Assembly: GCA_002633005.1 (NCBI GenBank)
Contig: NMRA01000196.1
Coordinates: 354,955-415,115 of the forward strand
DNA: 60,161 nucleotides
From: Phoronis australis
Taxonomy: Eukaryota; Phoronida; Phoronidae
Reading direction: 5' to 3'
The notes beneath the pieces were generated by a model, which saw only the letters and a program-made list of their open reading frames with translations, ran no database searches and was not told the DNA's origin. Shown one piece after another: positions 13,301-22,200 of the stretch. A program made the position numbers and the translations under genes. Position 1 is the first letter of the stretch, and every line of letters starts with the position of its first letter.

Positions 13301-15011
13301 ACAGTGGCAACACATGTGTCTGTGATCAAAATCGAAAGTGTTTTCTACTTTTATTTCAATGTGTCACTCAGCTCCGCTCTCTTCTTGTTTTATGTTGAAA
13401 CTTTTTTGCTGAAAACAACCCAAGCATACCCTGTACACGTGATTACCAATTTTTAAATCGGCATTCACAGTTGAACAACCTTGCTGCTGTCTTAATAAAT
13501 TCGAAGACCGTCATTCCGAAATCACCTGAAATAAGTAGCAGATCGGGAGTTGCATTCACTATGCGAAAAGAAAAACAAAAGGTAAAACACATCTGGTTGC
13601 CAACTATATCGCCTCGTCCTTCTTATGATGACAGGTACATGTAACTATTCAATTGACTATAATGAGTTGTATTGTATGATGGCTTTCAAATTCTAAAATG
13701 TTGCCAAAGATTTGATACACGTAACGCTACATGTAACTCACCTTTTTGACGATTCCAGTTCTTAGTGACCGTCCTTCAAGCAGCCTATCTCCCGTCGAAA
13801 GGATTGGAGAGAAACCCGGATCCTTATGTGGTAATTAACCTTACTGGACAACCGTCGCTTCACCAAGAACGAAGAACGGAAACAGTATCGGACAACTGCA
13901 ATCCTGTCTTTAACGCATCGTCGGTCCTACCGTTTAAAGTACGTTGTAACTTTGAACGGAGGGTTTTTTCTTATTTGCACCTTGTCAAAATAATTTATTT
14001 AAAATACATGTAGATGTCCAAATAGTTTGATCAAATAGAAGAATTAGGTTGTGGATCCTAAATCCAATTTCTGAATTCAAACTTACCCCCAATTTCTTGG
14101 TATTTTCAACTTTGTTTTGGTACGAACACGGAATGATTATTTTAGAGCCCTAGCTGTTGTTCAATTATTGTTGGATCCCCACGTTAAAGCTACATGTGAA
14201 GCAGAAGAAGAGTTTCGAAACTAGTCCACACGCCTGGTGATTTGTCTTTTGATTTGGAAAATTTGAAATAATTCATTGAGGTTATATATGATATGACTGA
14301 TGGGATTTCTTTGGAATGTTCAGCTACATTGTTTTTTTCACTGTTAACTTAACACGCTGTTATTACTTGTTTTTAAAACGTTCCACTTATGCATGAGGGA
14401 CTATCATTAATAGCATTTTGTGATTTTGTGACATCAACTAAAAAATTGCACAAATATAAACCGAAACGATTTTTCAAAAAAAAGAGTTTTTGAGATCTCA
14501 TCTCGAACATTAACATCAAATAAAATTTGATCATGCTACGGATAACTTTGTTTTGCTGTGAATGTTGTCTTTCTTTCTTGGTTAAAATTTACTCAAAAGA
14601 CATAATCAGGTGACTCAATATTGGTGCAAAGTCAAAAATTATTTTGTACGTTGTTTCTGTGCTGCTTTCAGAAAATGCAGACTTCTACTGTTTTAAAACC
14701 CTTACTTTTGTAGATATTTGGCTGAATACGAAGACTTGGCAGTATTAGGCCCTACGTAACCTCAACCTCAACATTGTCACACTTTAATTACATTGTGTTG
14801 TCCTGCTTTTAAAAGCGTTCTCATGTTTCGTTTTAAGGTCGAGTCCGAAGACCTTCGAAAGCTGAGCTTACGCCTTGAAGTGTTCGACAAAGACGTTATC
14901 GGCGACGATCAGTTACTAGCGGCCACTGAAATCCCATTGCTGAACGTCCGAATCTCTACTGGCCAAACCAGACGTGATGGAGTTTGGGTTGCATTAAACA
15001 CCATTGACTGA
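1304..15011 (+). CDS. Gene A: SNTX-like perforin (MACPF) with C-terminal C2 domain, nine exons
   Basis: Exons: 1304-1456, 3260-3433, 8117-8320, 9735-10055, 10333-10479, 11566-11709, 12542-12607, 13759-13938, 14838-15011 (stop TGA). All introns are GT-AG and phase 0; 520 codons. Exons were set by splice signals and by matching each one to gene B. Residues 1-284 form a MACPF/SNTX-like core: GSLYNAY near 16-22, a small-residue amphipathic stretch ARASGASASLGYSSSYL in exon 2 (candidate first membrane-inserting segment), and the MACPF signature in exon 3. Residues 285-403 are a linker, helical at first; 404-520 are a C2 domain. There is no signal peptide or transmembrane anchor; the start codon directly precedes the core, as in SNTX. 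Family knowledge: MACPF proteins oligomerise into membrane pores and C2 domains bind phospholipid, often through calcium. Inferred role: defence or venom-like pore former. A missed small exon cannot be excluded. Confidence 0.85.
1457..3259 (+). other. Gene A intron 1
   Basis: 1.8 kb bounded by GTAAGA and TTTTTCAG. It contains a fold-back element (2312-2808); the rest holds no gene I can support. Confidence 0.75.
2312..2808. mobile_element. Fold-back (inverted-repeat) element
   Basis: The left arm starts with AAATTTTCTATTCAA and the right arm ends with the matching TTGAATAGAAAATG. Further in, ATTTCATGCCAGGAAACCA on the left pairs with TGGTCTCCTGGCATGAAAT on the right, and GACAATG pairs with CATTGTC. 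Arms of roughly 170-200 bases surround a short centre. There is no coding capacity, so this is a non-autonomous DNA element of unknown superfamily. Confidence 0.6.
3541..3608 (+). repeat. Purine-rich GA tract
   Basis: Almost pure G/A for 68 bases (GGGGGAATGGAGATAGGGAG-like repeats), 108 bases after gene A exon 2. Low-complexity DNA with mirror-repeat character. Confidence 0.7.
3790..5100 (+). repeat. Degenerate ~145-bp tandem array, left part
   Basis: A consensus block with 'GCACCTAGTGGCAATTTT' and then 'TTTGCCTCTGTATCTTTGGAGTTC-TTGGTGGATTT-TGAAATTTGG' recurs with drift. The CCTAGTGGC-like element falls near 4181, 4334, 4480, 4622, 4758 and 4907, giving spacings of about 136-153 bases. Copies are too diverged for recent amplification. 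Confidence 0.6.
5139..6016 (-). pseudogene. Penelope-like element fragment, GIY-YIG endonuclease end (inverted copy)
   Basis: Minus-strand frame 5866-5414 reads through the end of the reverse transcriptase into a GIY-YIG nuclease: WVVYKFICAGCGSSYIGETV and HLKTRTKEH, with a Cys pair before YIG. The frame then breaks near 5414; the remaining C-terminal coding sequence continues in another frame to about 5300. GIY-YIG is the endonuclease that Penelope elements use to nick target DNA. The copy abuts a second, opposite-facing copy at about 6016. It is inactivated by truncation and frameshift. Confidence 0.75.
6017..7080 (+). pseudogene. Penelope-like element fragment, RT palm/thumb and GIY-YIG (direct copy)
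   Basis: Begins inside the reverse transcriptase: YVDG at 6033-6044, where active Penelope RTs have YVDD, so a catalytic Asp is lost. Next comes FLDVLVERE from about 6151 in another frame, then GIY-YIG (YKFICAGCDSSYIGDTV, HLKTRTKKH, then an E-A-L-H helix) in a third frame at 6630-6920. At least two frameshifts separate these blocks. The 3' end carries GACACCGAAACATGTCAAGTC-like sequence that is also found inverted at 5139-5200. This copy is 5'-truncated, typical of Penelope insertions. Confidence 0.78.
7100..7575 (+). repeat. Degenerate ~145-bp tandem array, right part
   Basis: The array of 3790-5100 resumes here: TTTTGTGCCATCTAGTGGTCAT near 7140 and TTTTGCACCGTCTAATGGCCAT near 7545, with CTGTATATTCGGAGTTTGATTG between. 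The Penelope pair therefore sits within one formerly continuous array. Confidence 0.55.
8117..8320 (+). CDS. Gene A exon 3, MACPF signature exon
   Basis: 68 codons. Contains PTHYIRTIHYGG, which fits the MACPF family signature [ST]-H-[FY]-x6-G-G, followed by a hydrophobic alternating strand (YLLASFRF). In perforin and complement C9 this motif sits in the bent central sheet that opens during pore formation. The exon ends on a Gly-rich KGGASYM stretch that leads into the second putative membrane segment in exon 4. Acceptor TTCTTTAG and donor GTATGT are both good. Gene B's exon 3 keeps the same signature. Confidence 0.85.
8321..9734 (+). other. Gene A intron 3
   Basis: 1.4 kb of AT-rich DNA. I see no gene or clear repeat. 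The acceptor CAATGTTGCAG at 9734 was chosen because exon 4 then starts at the same alignment column as gene B exon 4, although the reading frame is open further upstream. Confidence 0.6.
10480..11565 (+). other. Gene A intron 5
   Basis: 1.1 kb, filled in its first half by the LINE tail and its AT-rich 3' region. The remainder to 11565 has no recognised feature. Confidence 0.65.
10497..10844 (+). pseudogene. LINE (non-LTR retrotransposon) ORF2 C-terminal tail
   Basis: Open frame to a TAG at 10842-10844, beginning 17 bases after the gene A exon 5 donor. It reads CGLFLNNEKFRH, then SPLCSCGDTQTYPHVFFACE, then FLYNIKSLC. The CxCG...T..H...C arrangement is the zinc-knuckle-like tail that closes many LINE ORF2 proteins. 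It is 5'-truncated, as LINE insertions usually are, and is followed by an AT-rich 3' UTR to about 11060. Confidence 0.65.
11710..13758 (+). other. Gene A introns 6 and 7 around the small exon 7
   Basis: Introns 11710-12541 and 12608-13758 flank a 66-base exon. I see no mobile element or gene. A long minus-strand frame (12904-12341) runs across exon 7 and looks like chance. Confidence 0.6.
13759..15011 (+). CDS. Gene A exons 8-9, C2 domain
   Basis: Exons 13759-13938 and 14838-15011. Strand 1 is FLVTVLQAAYL; calcium loop 1 ends PDPYVVI; NPVFN follows in the next loop; loop 3 reads EVFDKDVIGDD and runs into EIPL. This order is the standard C2 layout. The first Asp of loop 1 is replaced (SKG where MDPNG-like sequence is usual), while DPY and the loop 3 Asp residues remain, so calcium binding is probably reduced but possible. 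The single intron falls in the middle of the fold. The domain ends just before the stop, so C2 is the true C terminus. Confidence 0.85.
13939..14837 (+). other. Gene A intron 8 with a dispersed repeat fragment
   Basis: 0.9 kb. The stretch 14480-14600 (TTTTTGAGATCTCATCTCGA, later TTTTGCTGTGAATGTTGT and TACTCAAAAGAC) resembles 44210-44330, so it belongs to a dispersed repeat. Nothing else is evident. Confidence 0.5.
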
Positions 15012-15170
15012 ATCATATGCGAAAGTTCTTAAGTGTGTGCACTGTATATTTGGGGGTTGGTGTGAAATGATGTAACAGATTCGTTCAGGATTTTTAGAAT
15101 ACGTCAAGGTCCAGGGGACTTTTATAATCTTTTCAAACTGTCATAAATTAAAATATTCGTCTATTCTTAC

Positions 15171-15176
15171 AATAAA
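15171..15176 (+). terminator. Polyadenylation signal, gene A
   Basis: AATAAA 160 bases after the gene A stop codon, in AT-rich sequence and before the next repeats. It is the first AATAAA after the stop. Confidence 0.5.
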
Positions 15177-16160
15177 ACCGCAAGAGGGAGATAACAGGCA
15201 CTTGGATTTCAGCGTATTCAAACAACACAGCTCACGCACTTACATGTACTTCCTTATTATTGAACACGGCTCAATGGCCTTTACCAAGCTTACTAAATTG
15301 CAATTGTACGCCCGCACTCATAAAACATAACTTTCGCGTACAAAAGGTGCTGCACACGAACTCACATCCAGAATCAACAAACACGGCAATCTGGCCACAA
15401 AAATCACTCTGGCACACATAAACACGGGTCATCCACGTCTTTGTCGGTGGATGTGAATTCGTAAACTTTGTGCTGTTTGGACACATCAGCCGTGTGTAGT
15501 GTGTAGTGCAGCCTGAGCTTGTGAGCCCAGTGCAGGTTTCAGGTTCGTGAGCCGTGTTCACGAATGTAAAACGTTGTTCACAAGTGAGTAAGCCCTGTTG
15601 TTCAGGTAGTCTAGAGTTTTGTGCCTTTGGTGCACAGTTTAAAAATGACGCAACAAGCCAACCAGCACAACCAGGAAAGGTAGCAGAAAATATTACGAAT
15701 ATGATAATGTAAGTATAATTATCTTATTAGAAGAGTTGATTGGACAGGGTTTCAGTACATTCTGGGGTAGTAACATTTAATGGTTTCAGGTATTGAGTGT
15801 ATCTCATGCACGCGTGTAAAGGAAAATAAACTAGCAGTAATATATTGAATTATTTTATCTGTTTTTTTATTCAAAACGAGGTATATAAATAACTACGCCA
15901 TTTACTAATAAAGACCAATAATATCCGTCGTTTTTACGAAGATGTGCAATGGCTTAAGTTTAGATTTGTAAAAAGCTAGAGCTGAAACAGCTGGAGCTAT
16001 TTGGCGAATATGCTGAAGCAAGTTAGAAAATGAGCTTCACTCGCCACACTTGCCTTAAATCAATGCGGGGTCAATTTTAGCAAACTTTTCCGTAATTCAG
16101 CAAAGATTTGTGAGTTGACAAGCATGGCTAAACATAGTCTCTTTTCAAAATTTATCAATC
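15177..16160. other. Intergenic DNA after gene A, with a 300-bp inverted-repeat unit
   Basis: A perfect 13-base inverted repeat, TGAACACGGCTCA at 15261-15273 and its complement at 15548-15560, brackets about 300 bases that repeat short CACG/GTTCAC motifs. It may be a small non-autonomous element. No gene is supported. Confidence 0.45.
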
Positions 16161-16164
16161 CACT

Positions 16165-16620
16165 TAAGGCCCACGTAATCCTAATGACATACTACGTCAC
16201 CCGGTAGGGATAAGTTGCATGTAATCTCAATAATGTACTTCATCACATGGTACGGATAAGGTACGTGTAATGCTCTACATAAGGTTAATATTATCAGAAT
16301 AATATACATCTCATAGTTCCCATAATGTACATGTAATCTCAATAATATAATTCATCGCATGGTACAGATAAGGTACGTGTAATGCTCTACATAAGGTTAA
16401 TTTTATCAGAATAATATACATCTCATAGTTCACCTAGGCCCATGTAATATGAATAATATATTTCACCACATGGTACGGATAAGGTACGAGTAATCTCAAT
16501 AACATACTACTTCACACTGGTACGGATAAAACGCGTGCAATCACAATAATAAAGTGCATCACTTGACTCGGGCAAGGTACATGTAATCTCAATAATATAC
16601 TACGTTATATGGTATGGATA
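16165..16620 (+). repeat. ~46-bp tandem array, left part
   Basis: Unit close to AATCTCAATAATATACTACA followed by TCACATGGTACGGATAAGGT and ACATGT. At least eight imperfect copies are visible. One larger block containing GCTCTACATAAGGTTAAT is duplicated (near 16270 and 16380), so the array grew by more than one step. Confidence 0.75.
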
Positions 16621-17370
16621 TACACAAAACGTACCGAGAGTGGCGTACATGAAGTAATATCCAACTCGACATTATTCATCGTAGCGACCGACACCGAAGG
16701 TCGAGATCGATACGCGGAATAATGTATCGTGGGATATTACTTCATGTACACCAATCGCGGTAAGTTTTGTATTTATCCTATACTCTTCGAGTTCCTTAGT
16801 TTCTTTCATTTTTCCTCAGATTTTTTAAATACTTCACTCAGACTGTTCACGTGGCGGATCACATCCTATGTGTAGTGTACTTGCGCATTAGGCTGCAAGC
16901 TTTCTCTAGTAAAAGAAACAGTTTTAAATGTGACGATTTATCACTTGATAAGAGATAACAAAGATGAAAACAAGGGTAACTTTTCATTGAAATTGTATCA
17001 TCTCCTGAAAATAGTTAAATAAAAACAATATGTGATATTGTATTTACCGAGGAATCGGCGGCTGAGTTGCAAACGATAAAATATTTAGCAAATGAAAAAA
17101 GAGACAGACCTGTCATATAATTAACAGTCCTGTTCCAGATGTTACGATTGAGAGCTGATTGCATGTTGAGCATTATTTACACTGCTATAATTGTATTACT
17201 TTAAGCTATTTTCCGAAAGTTTAGTGATCGAACTGGCTAACGACGTGGAGTCGACATTCACCTACCTATTGAACTTTCCATGTCAGAGGTCAATGTTGAA
17301 GTAGTGCGGGAAGTGAATACGGAAAACGTTATAACGTGGCCGTATTTCCCTCGACAGATTCAACGCGTAT
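16621..17370 (+). mobile_element. 750-bp non-autonomous element inserted in the 46-bp array
   Basis: It interrupts the array immediately after GGTATGGATA and ends at CGCGTATG before GGATAAAAAG, so GGATA flanks both ends. The first 170 bases form a strong fold-back: ACAAAACGTACCGAGAGTGG and GAAGTAATATCC on the left against GGATATTACTTC and CGGTAAGTTTTGT on the right. A second copy lies inverted at 32829-33841, which confirms a mobile unit. There is no coding capacity. Confidence 0.65.
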
Positions 17371-17382
17371 GGGATAAAAAGT

Positions 17383-17860
17383 AAAAGTAATCTCAATAAT
17401 ATAATCAAATGATATGGAGAAGGTACATGCAGTCTCTATAAAATTCTACATCACATGGTTCCGATAAGGTGCATGGAATCTTAATAATATACGACATAAT
17501 ATGGTATGGGTAAGGTACATGTACGTGTTATCTCTGCAATATACTGCATGACATTGTGCGGATATGGTAATGGTAGTTTCAGGAACATACTACATCGCTT
17601 GGTACGGATAAGGTGGAACAATCTCAGTAGTATTCTACATGAGGAACAATATACACCTTATGATTCATATAAGACACGTGTAATCTCAATAATATACTGC
17701 ATCACAAGGTATGACCATGGTACATATAATCTCATTAATATATCACATCGCATCGTTTGGATTATGCTCTGCATCACATGTTAAGGATAAGGTATATGTA
17801 ATCGCAATAACATCCTACATGTATATCATTTGGCACGAATAAGATACACGTTACTTGATT
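17383..17860 (+). repeat. ~46-bp tandem array, right part
   Basis: The same unit continues after the inserted element (TAATCTCAATAATATA, TACATCACATGGTTCCGATA, GGTACGGATAAGGT and similar), more diverged than the left part. Confidence 0.7.
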
Positions 17861-19184
17861 GGTGCTGTTTTCAGTACAAACTACAAAAATTGACACAGAG
17901 CAGCTGACACGGAACGAGTTGACACGGTGCAATGTGTGTGAACTGAAGTTGACACGGAACAAGTTGTCTCAATTTCCAGTAGCTTTTGAAGTATAGCAGC
18001 TTGAGCCCTGTCATCTCGTTCTCCGTCGAAAACGAAGCTAATTCAAGTCGGACGAGATCAGGTTCCCTGTCATTGCGTAATAGCCGTATATTCGGTTAAC
18101 ATTTTTGCGCCGTATATTCGACTGATTTCTTTTACCATTTACCGATTTATGTCAACTGTTGGCAGTTTACACTTTTTTCTACCTTTAAATATTCAAAACT
18201 TACACAACTTTCTCTTTCTTCATTTCTGCCAGTGTAACCTTGAGTATGCACAATCCATATTACTGCCTATAATTTTACGATTCTCGCAGTCACTAACATG
18301 CTAAACCCCGTGGCACGGAAACACTAAAAGGTGACTCTGAAAATCTGTGCACGGTGGGGCACCACAGTATATTTGTACACATATATAAATGCACGGGTTG
18401 TTTGAAGGTACATGACAAAAATCGCAGCCTTTTCCTCAGTTCCTACGGCGCTATCAATATACAACAATGCTACAGAAAGCCGGCAGTTTGAAGAAAGGGT
18501 ATTCACAGTAGAACAAATGGCCTTTTCTCATTCAAAACATGGTTACAAATGCAAGCAAACCAGACTTACTACTTGTAATTCATACCTCAAAACTGTTTCC
18601 AGCCCGGGCGTACTCGAAGAATTAACTACGTGCCACATAGATTTCAAAAAATGTAAATTAGAGAAATGGGTGCTCCGGGACCAGCGCTGCGATTAGATGG
18701 AATTGGAATTTAGAAAGATTTAATGGTCAAATTGTACGTTCAGTTTGGTATGTGGAAAAGTTTGATTACGGACATTGAAATGCAGTTGCTATCTTGAATC
18801 GATAGATGATCACGTGTTTAATTAACTTTTTGAAATAATTGAAACATCTCTGAAAAGGTCCAGAACGATACTGCAGACTAAAACCGACATCGTTCAAAAG
18901 CTTGCACAGCACTGCACTGACTCGATCTGTAGAAGATGCCCAATACACAGACACAAACACGAACCCATGCTGTGTTATTTCCAGACACAACAGATTATCG
19001 TTCATGTAAGATATAATTGCTTAATTGAATATCACTCAGAGAAAACGAAAACACGAGACTAGCATAACAGGGCCCTAATTGCCCGCCAGTTTTATACTTG
19101 TAACGGTACCCCGGCATGAAATTGGATTTTCCAGCATAATCTCATTATGCGTCGCATTTTTCTACCTGTTGTCCCTGGTCGCGG
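17861..19184. other. Upstream region of gene B
   Basis: Contains a short 15-base-period repeat of TTGACACGGAAC (TGACAC at 17891, 17905, 17920, 17950). The remainder has no gene or element that I can support. Confidence 0.5.
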
Positions 19185-19190
19185 TATAAA
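19185..19190 (+). promoter_or_regulatory. Candidate TATA box, gene B
   Basis: GGTATAAATG, 92 bases before the gene B start codon and within GC-richer sequence. The spacing suits a TATA box with a short 5' UTR. Gene A has only a weaker TTAAATA near 1249. Confidence 0.4.
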
Positions 19191-19276
19191 TGTAGCAAGA
19201 CATATTTATTACAAGTGCAGTCCTGCAGGTGATCTTGGTCTCCTAGTTCATTCGAATTTATTGTTTTAAATTCAAG

Positions 19277-22200
19277 ATGGCCGACATGCTGTATGTCCCT
19301 TACAGCGGCAACATGAGCCTGGGTTCTTTGTACAACGCCTATTCGGATGAAGTTTGCCCCGGTCTGGTGTTTGGTGAGATTAAAAAGCCCATGATTGTAC
19401 ACTGGAACACTATAGATACAAGCAGTAAGGTAAGTCTAAGTGGATTATGAAACTGCTAGAGCAGCACCGATGCCGGGAATTTCCAAAAACAGGCCCACCC
19501 AAAACTACGCGCACGGGCGTTTTTTTCGGAAAATTTCCCAACCTTTCACACATGCGGGTATTGTGGGTAACTGTTTGCATGTTTTGAAAATATGATGGAT
19601 TGTTCTGAAATACATGTTTAATATATTTTGATGTAAGCGTGTATTCGTATTCATTTGACGTTGTTGAAATGTCGTTTTTATTATAACCCCACATTGGCCT
19701 ATTTTCGGAAATTACCGGTAGTAGCTGCAGCTGCACCCGCAACACAGACTCCAGTACTTGCTAACGTTGCTGCTATAGCAACTCTAGTGTCGACAAAGAT
19801 GAATTATGGTTGCACTACCTAATATTATACAAATAAGGCTATGCGTTCAAGCAAAGGCCTCCCTAATCTTTAAAATGAAAATCAGTAAAACTAAACATTT
19901 CCGGAGAGTATAAACTCTTTTACATTTGATTTTTTAGTTTATAACAATCTACCATTGATTGAGCCACGTGACAACCCACGGGAAACTAGGCCCCGTGCAA
20001 ATCGCATAGACAACGATAAATTCATCAAAAAAGAATTTTACATTGATAGAAAAGAAGGGAACATAGTCGCACAAATCATGAAAGTTGTACTTTGATATTC
20101 TCTAGGAAAAGCTGATTAATTTAGACACAATTTCTAACACTTTTTTTAAAGAAAACTGGAACTTTCATTTAATTTTGCTCAGTCATAACTGAGATAGAAT
20201 GTTCCGAAGTTCGCAAAATGTGGAACTGTTCTTGGGTCATGCATAAATTTAACGTGTCGTATTTAACCTTCGTTCGTCTGTTTTTCTTAATATGGATTAG
20301 ACCATTTAAGGGGCCAAATATACTGCAAAAGACAATGGCCTGAGATCCCTTGCCTTACTTTACAATTAGTTTTTAGATGGTTTAAACTAAAGTAGAATGT
20401 ACTTCCAAGCTGGGTTTTGATAAACAAAATATGTAAGGAGTATTTAAAATAATTTGTATTAATTTCTGGAGAGGATAGAGATAATCATTTAACAAAATTT
20501 AGCTTTACATTATTAATCAATCTTTTATTGTTGACCACCTATTTGTAAACGTGCCAAATTCTGAATATTTCGAAAAAATGTTCTTCTCTGAACGTCAATG
20601 CAGATCTAATCCTTTTGCAATACAGCTAAATTTGGACTTTCACCTTTATTACCCCTTTGCTTATGTTAGGGGAATTTTCAAAGTCATCAATTTTGCTGTG
20701 GGTGGTTTGTGCACCTGTTGCCAATGGTAACTCCAATAGCTAGAAAGATATGATAGGCTTGCGTGTATTGAATAACGCGTTAATTCCCTTTATTGCTGTG
20801 CGTTGGGTCTCTCTAGTGTATAATTAGTTAGAGTTATGATAGACTGCAATGTCCCGGTTCTAAACACTATCAAACTGTGATTGAGATGTGTTATATATTC
20901 TGTTATTCGTCGTTATTAACGAAGGCTTGCAATCGCCCAAATCAGTCAATAAATTCAAGTCGCTCAAATCAACAATATTTTACTAACACACACACACTGG
21001 AAATGACTAAGAATTCTGAGTTTGATATTAATCAGACATCAGTTTTTATGATTGGTTCAAAAAGGAAATGTCAAACAGGCTGAAAAGAGTTCTGTTCACC
21101 ACACCATTGTGAGATCAGTCCCACTCAGTTGCATGGTTCTTCTGTGGATTCATTTAGCATTGCATCTAAATAATCAACCTGTTTATGGACTCCAATATCT
21201 ACCAGCCTTGGTCGATTTACTTCATGAAGCGAATATTCATCTCTAAAGCACATCGAGCCGTTAGGAAATATATTAGTGAGTTAATGAGTCAAATCTGTTA
21301 ACGTGTAAAACCAGTACGCGTTAACCATTGGCAGACTTGGAATTCCATACCTAGTATACATGTTCTTACGTGAAGCTGCGTCTAAGACTGTCACGTGAAC
21401 ATGATTGCTCATGTTGCAAGTTATTTAAGTGCGTACTGAAATTTAATTTAAACTTTCAAGCCAAATTTTGTAATTTCGAAGAAAATAAGAACTATTCAAA
21501 AATAGTTGTAACATTAAATAACATTCTCAGCATCGTGTTTGATTGGAAAACTAACACAGAAATTTGAATTTTCTCCTGTTGATTTGTTGTACTTCAACCT
21601 ACAGTTGTATCATATGAATGCAGAGGTTTGCATTCGAAGGAGGTCCATGCGGTTAGCACCAATTTTTTGCCTCCATTGTACTGTTAGAATGGAGATGTAG
21701 GCTACAGTTACGTAAGTGCTTGTTGAACCAAAATACATGTACGTCGCAACGCTTCAACATAGGACGAATATGAAGCGTCAAAGGGATCTTAAACGAGTAC
21801 CTTTCTGCGCGTTGAAATGTGCTTATTCAACTCGCACTTTTGCTTGATTAGAGCTGTTTATTAATCATACGCGCTGAGATGAGATCGCAACATACATTTT
21901 CTTAGTTTTTGAGGTTCAGAGAGCTAATATGAAATAAATACCATAATGTCTAACTAAATAAGCACTTTTTATGCCAAAAAGTCGCATTTTTTAATATTGA
22001 AGAAAAATTAGTTATTTCCAAGTTTCCCGCCAAATGATGTAATGGGTGGAAGACGTTTGGTCACTTGACCAACTGCAATGGTGGAATACAACAGATCAGG
22101 GCCCGTTCCAACAAAACTGACTTAGCTAAGACAAATCTTAAATTTTAGTAAATTTTACAATAAAAGTTAAATTTGTCTCAAAACCAATTAAAGAAAGAAA

